64,000 bases of DNA, from contig DNTB01000003.1 in the NCBI GenBank assembly GCA_003499525.1, forward strand, positions 1-64,000, read 5' to 3'. Under the pieces are notes generated by a model. The model was given only the letters and a program-made list of their open reading frames with translations. It searched no databases and was not told the origin of the DNA. This DNA is from Flavobacteriales bacterium. Its GTDB lineage: Bacteria; Bacteroidota; Bacteroidia; Flavobacteriales_G; Salibacteraceae. Shown here one piece after another: positions 8,283-15,658 of the stretch (position 1 is the stretch's first letter; every line of letters starts with the position of its first letter). A program made the translations under genes and the position numbers.

Positions 8283-10306
8283 GATTTACGTTTCAATACT
8301 ATTTCTTCAGAAGTTTTCTGGAAAATTAAGTCGAAGAATTCTTTAAGCATTGAATACTCTGTAGAACTGTAGAAGGTCCTATTGATTTCAATTACAGACT
8401 GCAATTGAATCATGCCACCAAAACTTCTAATTGTGTATTTGAATTGTCCGTCTTCGTTTGGCAATTGAACATTCACCTGCTCTGGAATCTCATCCACTAC
8501 ATATCCCTCTGGAATCTGGATGGTAACATTTTGTGTTTGCGACTTGGGTACAATTAAATCAACCGGTAACAACCTTTCATTGTCTTTGAAGGGATTCTTA
8601 AAGTCATGCTCAACAGCGAAAGGATTCAGATAGATAACATTTGGTGCAACTGTCGCATACCCTTCCGCCTGAAAATCAAATGATTCAGCGTATTCGTATT
8701 TATCATCGTATGGAGTTAACGAATAGTTTTCAACTTCTCCATTCTCCATTTCTCCTATTCGATCTTTTATGAATAAGTCTTCCCCAGATTCTCCCTTTTC
8801 CGCTTTTATTTTCCATGTGGAATATCCTGAATATTTAGATTGCCATTTACCCGAAATTGTACCGTTGGCATCTAACTTACTATTCACATAAATGACTTGA
8901 TTCTCGCCCAGGTAAGGTCTTAGTAGTACCCAATCGGAACCTTTCATGCTAATTCGCCTGCCTCTGTTATTCAAGACTCTTTTTGGAAGTAAACCGGCTG
9001 GGAGATTTGGATCGGTTGCATCGAGTAGGATCGAATTGTTTCCGACTATTACTTCTGCAACTACATAGTTATAATTCCTCATTATGGGGAATGAAGGATT
9101 TACCATTCCGTTGCTTCTGGTGCTGAGAATTACTGGGTTAGATTCATAACCTGCACTTTTTAGCATGGACACCAGGAGTAAATTGATATCTGCTGAATTG
9201 CCTTCGCCATTTATGTAGGTTTTGCGAATTCCATTAGATGCAAAGTAGGCGTTCACCCCATTCCAGCTTGTTTTGTTTCTGACATGCTGGTGAATAGCGG
9301 CAATTTGATCGGCAGTTTCGGTGTTATTGGCCTTGATTTCAGAAAGAGCTTCTTTGTAAAAGGAGCGAGGCTTACATTCACCCCCAAAATTTGGGTTCTC
9401 CATCAATTCTTTGTTAATCTTTTCCCAATCACTTAAAACCTTTTCAATGGGAGAGCCTGGATATCGAACGGTTGATAGCTGATAGGCCACATGAGTTTGA
9501 AAACTCTTCAACTCTGGAGCTTTCGGTTCTTCTTTTAGCCCAGGAACATTTCTGGCCACATACCGTGTGCCATTGGTCATGAAATCGATTGATTGGGTAG
9601 AATAATTAGTCTTGGAACGAGTCATTCCATCTCTTTCTTTCTCTGTAAAGGTTATTTTATCACTTTCAGTTATAGGCTCGCGCACATCAAGTTCGACGTA
9701 ACCCTGTTCAACCGGCATATAATTGAAAAACTCCGGAGCTTTAAATATGTACTCACTATGTTGTACAGGGATGGAGCGCTGGAAATACCATGGATCGATA
9801 TAGGAAAAATAATTGGTGCTTTTACGATAGGTGAATTCGATTACAGAACCCTCTTTTACTTGAGGTAACGTAAAAGACAAAGTTTGCCAGGTATCCGTTT
9901 GATCCTCCCTAAATATATGTTCTTTTCCAAGCTTGGTTTTGACCACTTTTCCATTTTCGTAGTTGTAGGTATTCCCTTTAAGTCCAATTACCTTTTCTTC
10001 TATTTCGTCATCATCGTAGAGCAATATTCTTTCTTGAGCCCAGTCATAGCCTGAGTTCTTCAGTATTTTGATCCGGCAGGTACGCTCCAAGATGATGGTG
10101 AAACCCTTTGTTTGTGTGTAGTCAAAATCTACTGTACCGTAGTCATAAAGAACAACTGCGTCAGCGTTAGGAAACGCTGCAATAGCTTTGGCTTTTACAA
10201 CTTCATCTTTGATTTTACCGAACTTGAAGGGAAGTTCTGAGGCGATGTGGTCAAGGGTAAAAACAAATAGTGCGGCGGAAAGAGTGAAGATGTTAGCGTA
10301 TTTCAT
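8279..10306 (-). CDS. DUF3857 / transglutaminase-fold protein, degenerate active site
   Basis: The 675-residue paralogue has the same layout as its neighbour: signal peptide, DUF3857 (about 50-260), transglutaminase fold (about 290-440), beta-rich tail. By ungapped comparison of the segment around GNSADINLLLVSMLKSAG, Ser371 sits where the neighbour has its catalytic Cys, and Tyr414 (NYVVAEV) where it has His; Asp429 in LLDATDP is kept. It is therefore probably not a thiol enzyme and may be a structural or regulatory partner. It heads the leftward group, with a 205-base gap to the divergent haem-motif lipoprotein gene. Confidence 0.87.
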   Translation of the reverse strand: MKYANIFTLSAALFVFTLDHIASELPFKFGKIKDEVVKAKAIAAFPNADAVVLYDYGTVDFDYTQTKGFTIILERTCRIKILKNSGYDWAQERILLYDDDEIEEKVIGLKGNTYNYENGKVVKTKLGKEHIFREDQTDTWQTLSFTLPQVKEGSVIEFTYRKSTNYFSYIDPWYFQRSIPVQHSEYIFKAPEFFNYMPVEQGYVELDVREPITESDKITFTEKERDGMTRSKTNYSTQSIDFMTNGTRYVARNVPGLKEEPKAPELKSFQTHVAYQLSTVRYPGSPIEKVLSDWEKINKELMENPNFGGECKPRSFYKEALSEIKANNTETADQIAAIHQHVRNKTSWNGVNAYFASNGIRKTYINGEGNSADINLLLVSMLKSAGYESNPVILSTRSNGMVNPSFPIMRNYNYVVAEVIVGNNSILLDATDPNLPAGLLPKRVLNNRGRRISMKGSDWVLLRPYLGENQVIYVNSKLDANGTISGKWQSKYSGYSTWKIKAEKGESGEDLFIKDRIGEMENGEVENYSLTPYDDKYEYAESFDFQAEGYATVAPNVIYLNPFAVEHDFKNPFKDNERLLPVDLIVPKSQTQNVTIQIPEGYVVDEIPEQVNVQLPNEDGQFKYTIRSFGGMIQLQSVIEINRTFYSSTEYSMLKEFFDLIFQKTSEEIVLKRKS

Positions 10307-10511
10307 AGTTGGGGAATTTGTGGGTAAAACAAAACAACTTTCAATTCAAATGCAATGGATTTCGATCAGGGCAAAACCTATGAAAAGAACAAAACATGAA
10401 TAATGTCTTTTTATTAATCAATTGAAACGCCAAAAGGCTGTCTTTACGACAAAATTTGGAGTAGATTAAAAGCAATTAGGATATTACATTCACTATTTAA
10501 ATCAGAAAAAC

Positions 10512-10859
10512 ATGATTAATCGATTATTTGCACTAACCTGCACAATGGCTGTGGTAATGCTTACAAGTTGTAAAAAGGAAGAGGAAAACAACCCGCCCCA
10601 AAATACACCTTCGGAGGTGAGGTATGATCCAAACATAAAAGCAGTAATCAATTCGAATTGTATATCGTGCCACGGAGCTTCTAATCCCAATGCCGGGTTG
10701 AGCCTTACGACCTATGAGCAAGTAAGAAACGCCACTGAAATAGGAAACCTCCTGACAAGAATAAACAGTAGTTCCAACCCCATGCCACCTACTGGCTTAA
10801 TGTCACAAACGAATCGTGAAGTTTTTGACAACTGGGTTAGCGATGGGTATTTGGAATAA
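10512..10859 (+). CDS. Small lipoprotein with a cytochrome c haem motif
   Basis: The 115-residue protein has a lipobox LTSC with the lipid-modified Cys at 20, a charged linker, and one haem c attachment motif CISCH at 50-54. Met91 in NPMPP is a plausible distal haem ligand. The pattern NSNCISCHG...N..AGLSL resembles the short monohaem domains found in planctomycete-type and Bacteroidota cytochromes. It would be anchored in the outer or inner membrane facing the periplasm and could pass electrons. It is a single gene, convergent with the VOC gene 5 bases away. No partner oxidase or dehydrogenase is adjacent. Confidence 0.82.
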   Translation: MINRLFALTCTMAVVMLTSCKKEEENNPPQNTPSEVRYDPNIKAVINSNCISCHGASNPNAGLSLTTYEQVRNATEIGNLLTRINSSSNPMPPTGLMSQTNREVFDNWVSDGYLE

Positions 10860-10864
10860 GGAGA

Positions 10865-11248
10865 TCATTCCTCCCATATTTCGATAAAATTGCCCTCAGG
10901 ATCCTGCACCCAGGCAAATTTCCCCTCTTCGTGCACTTCCATGGGTTTGAGCTTGTTGCCGTTTTCTCTAAGCCTGTCTATTATGCTTTCGATGCCATTC
11001 ACTCTCAGGTTTAGGGTAAAGAGTTTTGAATTTCTTTTAGGGCGAACGCTTTTGCTTTTAATCACAGAAAGGACGTTATATCGGGATTTTCCCTCGCTGT
11101 CCTGGTAAGGGAAGCTGAGATAGTATGCTTTATCATCCGGGGTGGATTCAAAGGTCAATCCGAAATTCTTCCGGTACCATTCTACAAGATTTCGGGGTTC
11201 GTTTGAATAGAGGAATATCCCACCTAATTGTACTGCTTTGCCGCTCAT
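10865..11248 (-). CDS. VOC-family (glyoxalase-fold) protein
   Basis: The 127 residues show the VOC fold: an opening strand GGIFLYSNEPRNLVEWYRKNFGL and a closing FAWVQDPEGNFIEIWEE, whose last Glu is a usual metal ligand. The His expected in the first strand is not present (GGIFLYS), so metal binding may be altered. VOC proteins include glyoxalases, dioxygenases and antibiotic-binding proteins; the substrate cannot be read here. The ATG overlaps the stop of the upstream PLP enzyme by 4 bases, so the two are coupled. Confidence 0.85.
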   Translation of the reverse strand: MSGKAVQLGGIFLYSNEPRNLVEWYRKNFGLTFESTPDDKAYYLSFPYQDSEGKSRYNVLSVIKSKSVRPKRNSKLFTLNLRVNGIESIIDRLRENGNKLKPMEVHEEGKFAWVQDPEGNFIEIWEE

Positions 11249-12711
11249 AGTTCACTAAATATTCTTTCTACGTGATCGTGAATGTCAATTCCTTTTTGAT
11301 TATAATCGAATTCATTGCTCAGTGGATTGTAGGTGTATTCTTTGGCCCATTCTTTATGATTTCGCGCTAATTCTTCCAAAGCACCCAGGATATAGTCTAC
11401 ATCATCATTGGTCATAGTTGGGTGAATGCTCAGCCTCACCCAACCCGGTTTAGCAGACAGGTCACCCTCATCAATTCTGCAGGTAATCTGTTGAGACATT
11501 TTCTCAGGAATATCTAATAAAACATGACCATAGGTTCCCGCGCATGAACAGCCTCCACGCATTTGAATACCGTATCGGTCGTTGAGCATCTTTACGGTCA
11601 GGTTATAGTGTAAGTCCTTGAAATAGAATGATATAACTCCAAGCCTTCGCTTTATGTTCTTTTCTAGAATCTCCAAACCTGGAATAGTGCACATGCGACT
11701 GAAAATGCGTTCAAGCAATTCTCCTTCACGTTGTAGCATGCGTTCTATTCCCATTTCTTCTTTAAGCTTCACCGCTAGGGCTGCTTTGATGGTTTGCAGA
11801 AAGGGAGGTGTCCCACCTGCTTCCCTGACTTCTATATCTGAAAAGTACTGATGTTCTCCCCAGGGATTGGTCCAGGTGACAGTTCCACCGCCTGGATTGT
11901 CCGGCACGCGATTGTGATAAAACTTGCGGTTGAATACAATAATCCCCGGAGTACCGGGGCCACCCAAAAATTTATGGGGTGAGAAGAATACGGCATCCAG
12001 GGTTTGTTTCGGATTTTCAGGGTGCATATCAATTTTGACATAAGGCCCAGAGCATGCAAAATCGACAAAACAACAACCGTCATGTTCGTGCATGATTTCG
12101 GCGATCTCATGATATGGAGTCACTATCCCGGTTACATTGGAACATGCGGTAATGCTGGCAATTTTTGTTTTTCGGTCGGAGTATTTATCTAATAGTTCTT
12201 TGAGATGGGCTAAATCCGGAAGTCCATTAAGGGGTCTGATTATTTCCAATGTTGCTAAAGATTCTAACCAATTGGTTTGATTAGAGTGGTGCTCCATATG
12301 GGTTATAAAAACTACGGGCCTGTCAGCCTCGGGTATTTTCAGTTTGTCTTTGTGGTCTTCATGAACTCTGAGGCCAAGAATTCTCTGAAATTTGTTGATT
12401 GCCCCCGTCATACCTGAACCTGTGGCTAGTATGGCATCTTCGTGGCTCGCATTCACATGCTTTTTGATAATTTCAAGTGCTTTGTGGAAAGCGATCGTCA
12501 TGGTAGATCCTGTGACTGTTGTTTCAGTATGCGTGTTTCCTACAAAAGGGCCAAAATCTTCAGCAATGATCTTTTCGATGGGGCCGTATAACCTTCCACT
12601 TGCCGTCCAATCAGCATAGACAATTCTCTTTTCGCCAAAGGGTGTAGTAAAGTGCTGGTGATATCCGATTGTATTCTTACGGAATGATTCAAAGTACTTT
12701 TCCAGTTCCAT
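11245..12711 (-). CDS. Class V PLP enzyme, cysteine desulfurase-like
   Basis: A 488-residue fold-type I PLP enzyme of aminotransferase class V. The PLP-binding lysine is Lys247 in FFSPHKFLGGPG. The C-terminal part has RGGCSCAGTYGH with Cys388 and Cys390, in the position of the mobile catalytic cysteine loop of cysteine desulfurases. It is longer than SufS (about 405) through insertions and a C-terminal extension of about 40 residues. It could release sulfur from cysteine or act as a C-S lyase; the substrate is undetermined. It leads a two-gene unit with the VOC protein. No Suf or Isc partner is nearby. Confidence 0.85.
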   Translation of the reverse strand: MELEKYFESFRKNTIGYHQHFTTPFGEKRIVYADWTASGRLYGPIEKIIAEDFGPFVGNTHTETTVTGSTMTIAFHKALEIIKKHVNASHEDAILATGSGMTGAINKFQRILGLRVHEDHKDKLKIPEADRPVVFITHMEHHSNQTNWLESLATLEIIRPLNGLPDLAHLKELLDKYSDRKTKIASITACSNVTGIVTPYHEIAEIMHEHDGCCFVDFACSGPYVKIDMHPENPKQTLDAVFFSPHKFLGGPGTPGIIVFNRKFYHNRVPDNPGGGTVTWTNPWGEHQYFSDIEVREAGGTPPFLQTIKAALAVKLKEEMGIERMLQREGELLERIFSRMCTIPGLEILEKNIKRRLGVISFYFKDLHYNLTVKMLNDRYGIQMRGGCSCAGTYGHVLLDIPEKMSQQITCRIDEGDLSAKPGWVRLSIHPTMTNDDVDYILGALEELARNHKEWAKEYTYNPLSNEFDYNQKGIDIHDHVERIFSEL

Positions 12712-12754
12712 TCACCTGAGATAGAAACTCAAAACTACAATATGTTGAAAAGAA

Positions 12755-12776
12755 AAGAGGCCAATATCGGCCTCTT
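12755..12776 (-). terminator. Intrinsic terminator after the DUF302 gene
   Basis: AAGAGGCC (12755-12762) pairs with GGCCTCTT (12769-12776) around a 6-base loop. Read leftward the stem runs into TTTTCTTTTC. It follows the DUF302 stop by 4 bases. Confidence 0.85.
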
Positions 12777-12780
12777 AAGT

Positions 12781-13167
12781 CTAAGCGTTTGCAACAGCCT
12801 TTTCTAAAAGCTCTTTTACACCTCCGGCTAACTCTTTAAGGTGTTCATTATCAACAGCTTCCATGGATTTGACTGGATCAACGGCTGATATTTCCGTTTG
12901 GCCTTCTTCAAGCTGCCGAAGGATGACATTACAGGGCAACATGGTTCCAATGCGTTCCTCAACGCCAATGGCCTCGAAGGCATACTGAGGATTGCAGGCA
13001 CCCAAAATGTGATAAGGAGCTACGTCTTTACCTAATTTATTGGTAAAGGTCTTTTGCAAATCTATCTCTGTGATAATCCCAAACCCCTGATTTTTAAGGG
13101 ATTCAATAATTCTATTTTTGACTTCTTCGAAGGATGAATCTACAATTCGAGAGATGTGATACTTCAT
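12781..13167 (-). CDS. DUF302-family protein
   Basis: This 128-residue soluble protein fits the DUF302 family: the opening FEEVKNRIIESLKNQGFGIITEID and the central HILGACNPQYAFEAI followed by LPCNVILRQ are family hallmarks. DUF302 proteins form a small alpha/beta fold; their biochemical role is not known, and some are found with metal or redox genes. Cys residues at about 58 and 79 are conserved in the family. It has its own strong terminator and is separated from the PPK2 gene by 53 bases. Family assignment is firm, function is not. Confidence 0.88.
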   Translation of the reverse strand: MKYHISRIVDSSFEEVKNRIIESLKNQGFGIITEIDLQKTFTNKLGKDVAPYHILGACNPQYAFEAIGVEERIGTMLPCNVILRQLEEGQTEISAVDPVKSMEAVDNEHLKELAGGVKELLEKAVANA

Positions 13168-13220
13168 ACTAACAAAGTTAGAATGGGTATCAGGGGAAGT
13201 CTGTGATTAACATTACAGAT

Positions 13221-13997
13221 CTATGGAACCTTTTCGTAAGGAATACTGCTCAGGACATATCTCATTGCGATAAGGCGAGCCTGCATTTTTCGGTTGGCTT
13301 TGATCACTTTCCATGGAGCGATTTCGGTATCAGTATGTTCAATCATCGCTTTGCGATACCTGGTATATTCATTCCAGAGTTCCTGAGCTTTTGCATCTAC
13401 ATTACTGTATTTCCATCTTTTTAGAGGGTCTTTTCTAATTTCTTCAAAGCGCTTTCGTTGTTCTTCTCGTGTTATGGAGAAGTATAGTTTGAGTAGAATA
13501 ATACCGTCATTAATGATCATACGCTCAAAATCGTTGACTTCATCCATGAATCGATCATATTGTTCAGCGGTACAGAATCCGTTAACTGGTTCTACTACGG
13601 CGCGATTATACCAGCTTCTGTCGAAGAAGACCATTTCTCCCGGGTCGGGCAAATTCTTGACATATCGTTGAAAATACCACTGGCCCATTTCTACCTCGGT
13701 AGGGCGGGGAAGAGCTACGATATTGATCAGTCTTGGATTTAGATTATGGGTCATTCTTCGAATGGCACCTCCTTTTCCGGCAGCATCGCGTCCCTCGAAA
13801 ATGATTACAACGCGCTTTTCCTCTGTGTTTACCCAATGCAATAGGTCTACCATTTTGGACTGAAACTTCTTAAGCCTGTCCTCATATCGGGCATAGCGCA
13901 ATGCTTTTTCAATATCTATTTCTTCCGACTTAAGCATGTATCGCCGGGCCTTCTTCGTTTCCAGAAGTTTGATTTCTGCCTTAGATAATTCCCTCAT
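13221..13997 (-). CDS. ppk2: Polyphosphate kinase 2 family protein (second of a tandem pair)
   Basis: The 258 residues carry the PPK2 motifs: Walker A GRDAAGKGG (69-77), the lid-side NLNPR, and Walker B FFDRSWYNR (about 124-132) followed by AVVEPVNGF. PPK2 enzymes transfer phosphate from polyphosphate to nucleoside mono- or diphosphates, regenerating ADP/ATP or GTP. Length fits single-domain class I/III enzymes. It begins 2 bases after the stop of a second PPK2 gene, so the two are surely co-transcribed. Which nucleotide each prefers cannot be told by eye. Confidence 0.94.
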   Translation of the reverse strand: MRELSKAEIKLLETKKARRYMLKSEEIDIEKALRYARYEDRLKKFQSKMVDLLHWVNTEEKRVVIIFEGRDAAGKGGAIRRMTHNLNPRLINIVALPRPTEVEMGQWYFQRYVKNLPDPGEMVFFDRSWYNRAVVEPVNGFCTAEQYDRFMDEVNDFERMIINDGIILLKLYFSITREEQRKRFEEIRKDPLKRWKYSNVDAKAQELWNEYTRYRKAMIEHTDTEIAPWKVIKANRKMQARLIAMRYVLSSIPYEKVP

Positions 13998-13999
13998 AA

Positions 14000-14881
14000 C
14001 TAATCGACACTTCGGTTTGATCTGTGGTATCGTTCCACAAAGTTTGGGTCAGGAGCAATGATGGTTTCGGCCTCGTTTTTACCGTCGTAGTTGAATCTGG
14101 ATAAAACGTAGCGAATGCTTTCCAGCCTTGCCGCTTTTTTATCATTGGCACGTACAATGATCCAGGGACTATAAGCGGTATGGGTTTTACTAAACATTTC
14201 GTCCTTGTAGTAGGTGTATTTGTCCCAAAGCTCTTGTCCTTTTTGATCTACCGGACTGAATTTCCACATTTTTAGTGGATTCGTTTTGCGGCGTTGAAAC
14301 CTTCTTTGCTGCTCTTCTTTAGTAATTGAGAACCAAAATTTGATGATATGTAAATGGTCTTCATAAAGCATATGCTCAAATTCCGGCACTTGCAGCATGA
14401 ATTGTCGGTATTGAGTTTCTGTACAAAAACCCATAACTGGTTCTACTACCGCCCTGTTGTACCAGCTTCGGTCAAACATTACGAATTCACCAGGGTCAGG
14501 AAGTTCCTTTATGTATCTGCCGAAATACCATTGGCCCCTTTCTACTTCGGTTGGCTTATTAAGCGCTACCACTCGCATTGCCCTTGGATTGAGGTGTTCC
14601 TTGAAGCGCTTTATTGCTCCTCCTTTGCCAGATGCATCTCTTCCTTCAAAGATGACCATAACACGAAGCTTGTTCCTCTGTATCCAGCTTTGCAATTTTA
14701 CAAGCTCAACCTGCAACGCAATGAGTTGCTTTTCATAGTCGATCCAGCTTAAATCCCTCTCGACATCCCGGTCTTTATTCAAGTACAGTTCGAGTAAGTC
14801 TTGATTGGTTTTAAGGTCAAAATATTCCTCTGAGCTGATAAGTTTAACCTCTTTAAGTGAAATGTCAGTTGTTGTATCCAT
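14000..14881 (-). CDS. ppk2: Polyphosphate kinase 2 family protein (first of a tandem pair)
   Basis: A PPK2 paralogue with Walker A GRDASGKGG and Walker B MFDRSWYNR followed by AVVEPVMGF. It is longer than its neighbour because of an N-terminal extension of about 17 residues and a C-terminal tail. An ATG 18 bases further upstream (14899) is in frame, but a TATTTTTG -7 box covers it, so I prefer the ATG at 14881. The chemistry is phosphate transfer between polyphosphate and nucleotides. The two copies differ at many positions, which suggests an old duplication with possibly distinct nucleotide preference or a mixed oligomer. Confidence 0.93.
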   Translation of the reverse strand: MDTTTDISLKEVKLISSEEYFDLKTNQDLLELYLNKDRDVERDLSWIDYEKQLIALQVELVKLQSWIQRNKLRVMVIFEGRDASGKGGAIKRFKEHLNPRAMRVVALNKPTEVERGQWYFGRYIKELPDPGEFVMFDRSWYNRAVVEPVMGFCTETQYRQFMLQVPEFEHMLYEDHLHIIKFWFSITKEEQQRRFQRRKTNPLKMWKFSPVDQKGQELWDKYTYYKDEMFSKTHTAYSPWIIVRANDKKAARLESIRYVLSRFNYDGKNEAETIIAPDPNFVERYHRSNRSVD

Positions 14882-14896
14882 AATTCGGGAAGAGCT

Positions 14897-14904
14897 CAAA
14901 AATA
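14897..14904 (-). promoter_or_regulatory. Bacteroidota -7 box (TATTTTTG) for the PPK2 pair
   Basis: The leftward strand reads TATTTTTG, an exact TAnnTTTG match, about 16 bases before the ATG at 14881. It overlaps the alternative upstream ATG and therefore argues against that start. No clear -33 TTG was seen. Confidence 0.45.
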
Positions 14905-14945
14905 AGAAATACAGATTGCCTTAAGATCAGATAATCAATAACAAA

Positions 14946-14971
14946 AAAGCCTTCCGGTTATGAAAGGCTTT
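14946..14971 (-). terminator. Intrinsic terminator after the barrel gene
   Basis: AAAGCCTT (14946-14953) and AAGGCTTT (14964-14971) pair around a 10-base loop, and leftward the stem ends in TTTTTTGT. It closes the unit that contains the 208-residue barrel gene and probably the beta-oxidation operon. Confidence 0.82.
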
Positions 14972-14992
14972 AACTTATTCTATAATCTATTA

Positions 14993-15619
14993 TCAGTCAC
15001 CCAGAACTACTACGATACCTCCGGTAACGTCACCTGAAATAATAGATGAACCCGTGGATACTCCAGTTCCACAGCCTCCGCCTGTAGAGCAACCCAATGA
15101 CAGACCACCCCACTGAACAGGAACTAGCGCCCGTACAGCAGTATTCAGGCCTATTCGTTCATTGAACATTACCTTTAGGCCAAGTCCGAACCCGAATGCC
15201 AGACGAACAACGTCGTCATAAGTGTAGAGGTTAGGTTGCTCACCATTCTTAAAGTCAGCATAGAGAATGCCAATATTAAAAACTCCATATGGCATTATTG
15301 GTCCGTCCATCAAGTGCCGAATACCTCCAAGCATGATGTAATGTAAGTCAACATCTGAGTATTTACGTGTGGGCTCACCCCAGGGATATAAAGTTACGTC
15401 CGTAGAAGTAAATCGATAGGTTAACTGAATCCCGCTTGTTCCATCCATGAGATAGTCTAAGTCTACCCCAAATGTTGTGTTATTCTTTACTCTGATGTCT
15501 CCTTCATATACTCTTGCTTTCATTCCGAAATTCCATCCGGCATAGGGAGAAATATTCAATTGGCTGAAGGCATACGTGCCCATAAGCGTAAAAAATAGGA
15601 GTAAGGTCGTTGTTCTCAT
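14993..15619 (-). CDS. Outer-membrane beta-barrel protein
   Basis: The 208 residues start with a signal peptide (1-19, ending TYAFSQ) and continue with amphipathic strands such as INISPYAGWNFGMKARVYEG-like opening, YRFTSTDVTLYPWG and ALVPVQWGGLSLG. It resembles the small porin-like barrels of Bacteroidota, with no further family recognised. A Cys-rich Gly/Ser loop (CSTGGGCGTG, about 179-188) near the C-terminus is unusual for such proteins. It lies 39 bases after the acyl-CoA dehydrogenase gene but has its own -7 box. Function unknown. Confidence 0.7.
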   Translation of the reverse strand: MRTTTLLLFFTLMGTYAFSQLNISPYAGWNFGMKARVYEGDIRVKNNTTFGVDLDYLMDGTSGIQLTYRFTSTDVTLYPWGEPTRKYSDVDLHYIMLGGIRHLMDGPIMPYGVFNIGILYADFKNGEQPNLYTYDDVVRLAFGFGLGLKVMFNERIGLNTAVRALVPVQWGGLSLGCSTGGGCGTGVSTGSSIISGDVTGGIVVVLGD

Positions 15620-15636
15620 ATCCGAATATTTTCGGC

Positions 15637-15644
15637 CAAATGTA
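15637..15644 (-). promoter_or_regulatory. Bacteroidota -7 box (TACATTTG) for the barrel gene
   Basis: An exact TAnnTTTG match in the 39-base gap between the acyl-CoA dehydrogenase and the barrel gene, about 18 bases before the ATG. It suggests that the barrel gene can be transcribed apart from the beta-oxidation operon. Confidence 0.45.
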
Positions 15645-15658
15645 GCTAAATGAGCCTT

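Noticed and set aside
11245..12711. Naming the class V PLP enzyme as EgtE
   Set aside because: It lies 9 kb from egtB-egtD, and its two-Cys loop points to a desulfurase; the link is only by pathway need.
14354..14752. 132-residue open frame opposite the PPK2 gene
   Set aside because: It lies on the opposite strand of a strongly conserved gene, has no recognisable domain, and its composition is what a mirrored coding frame gives.
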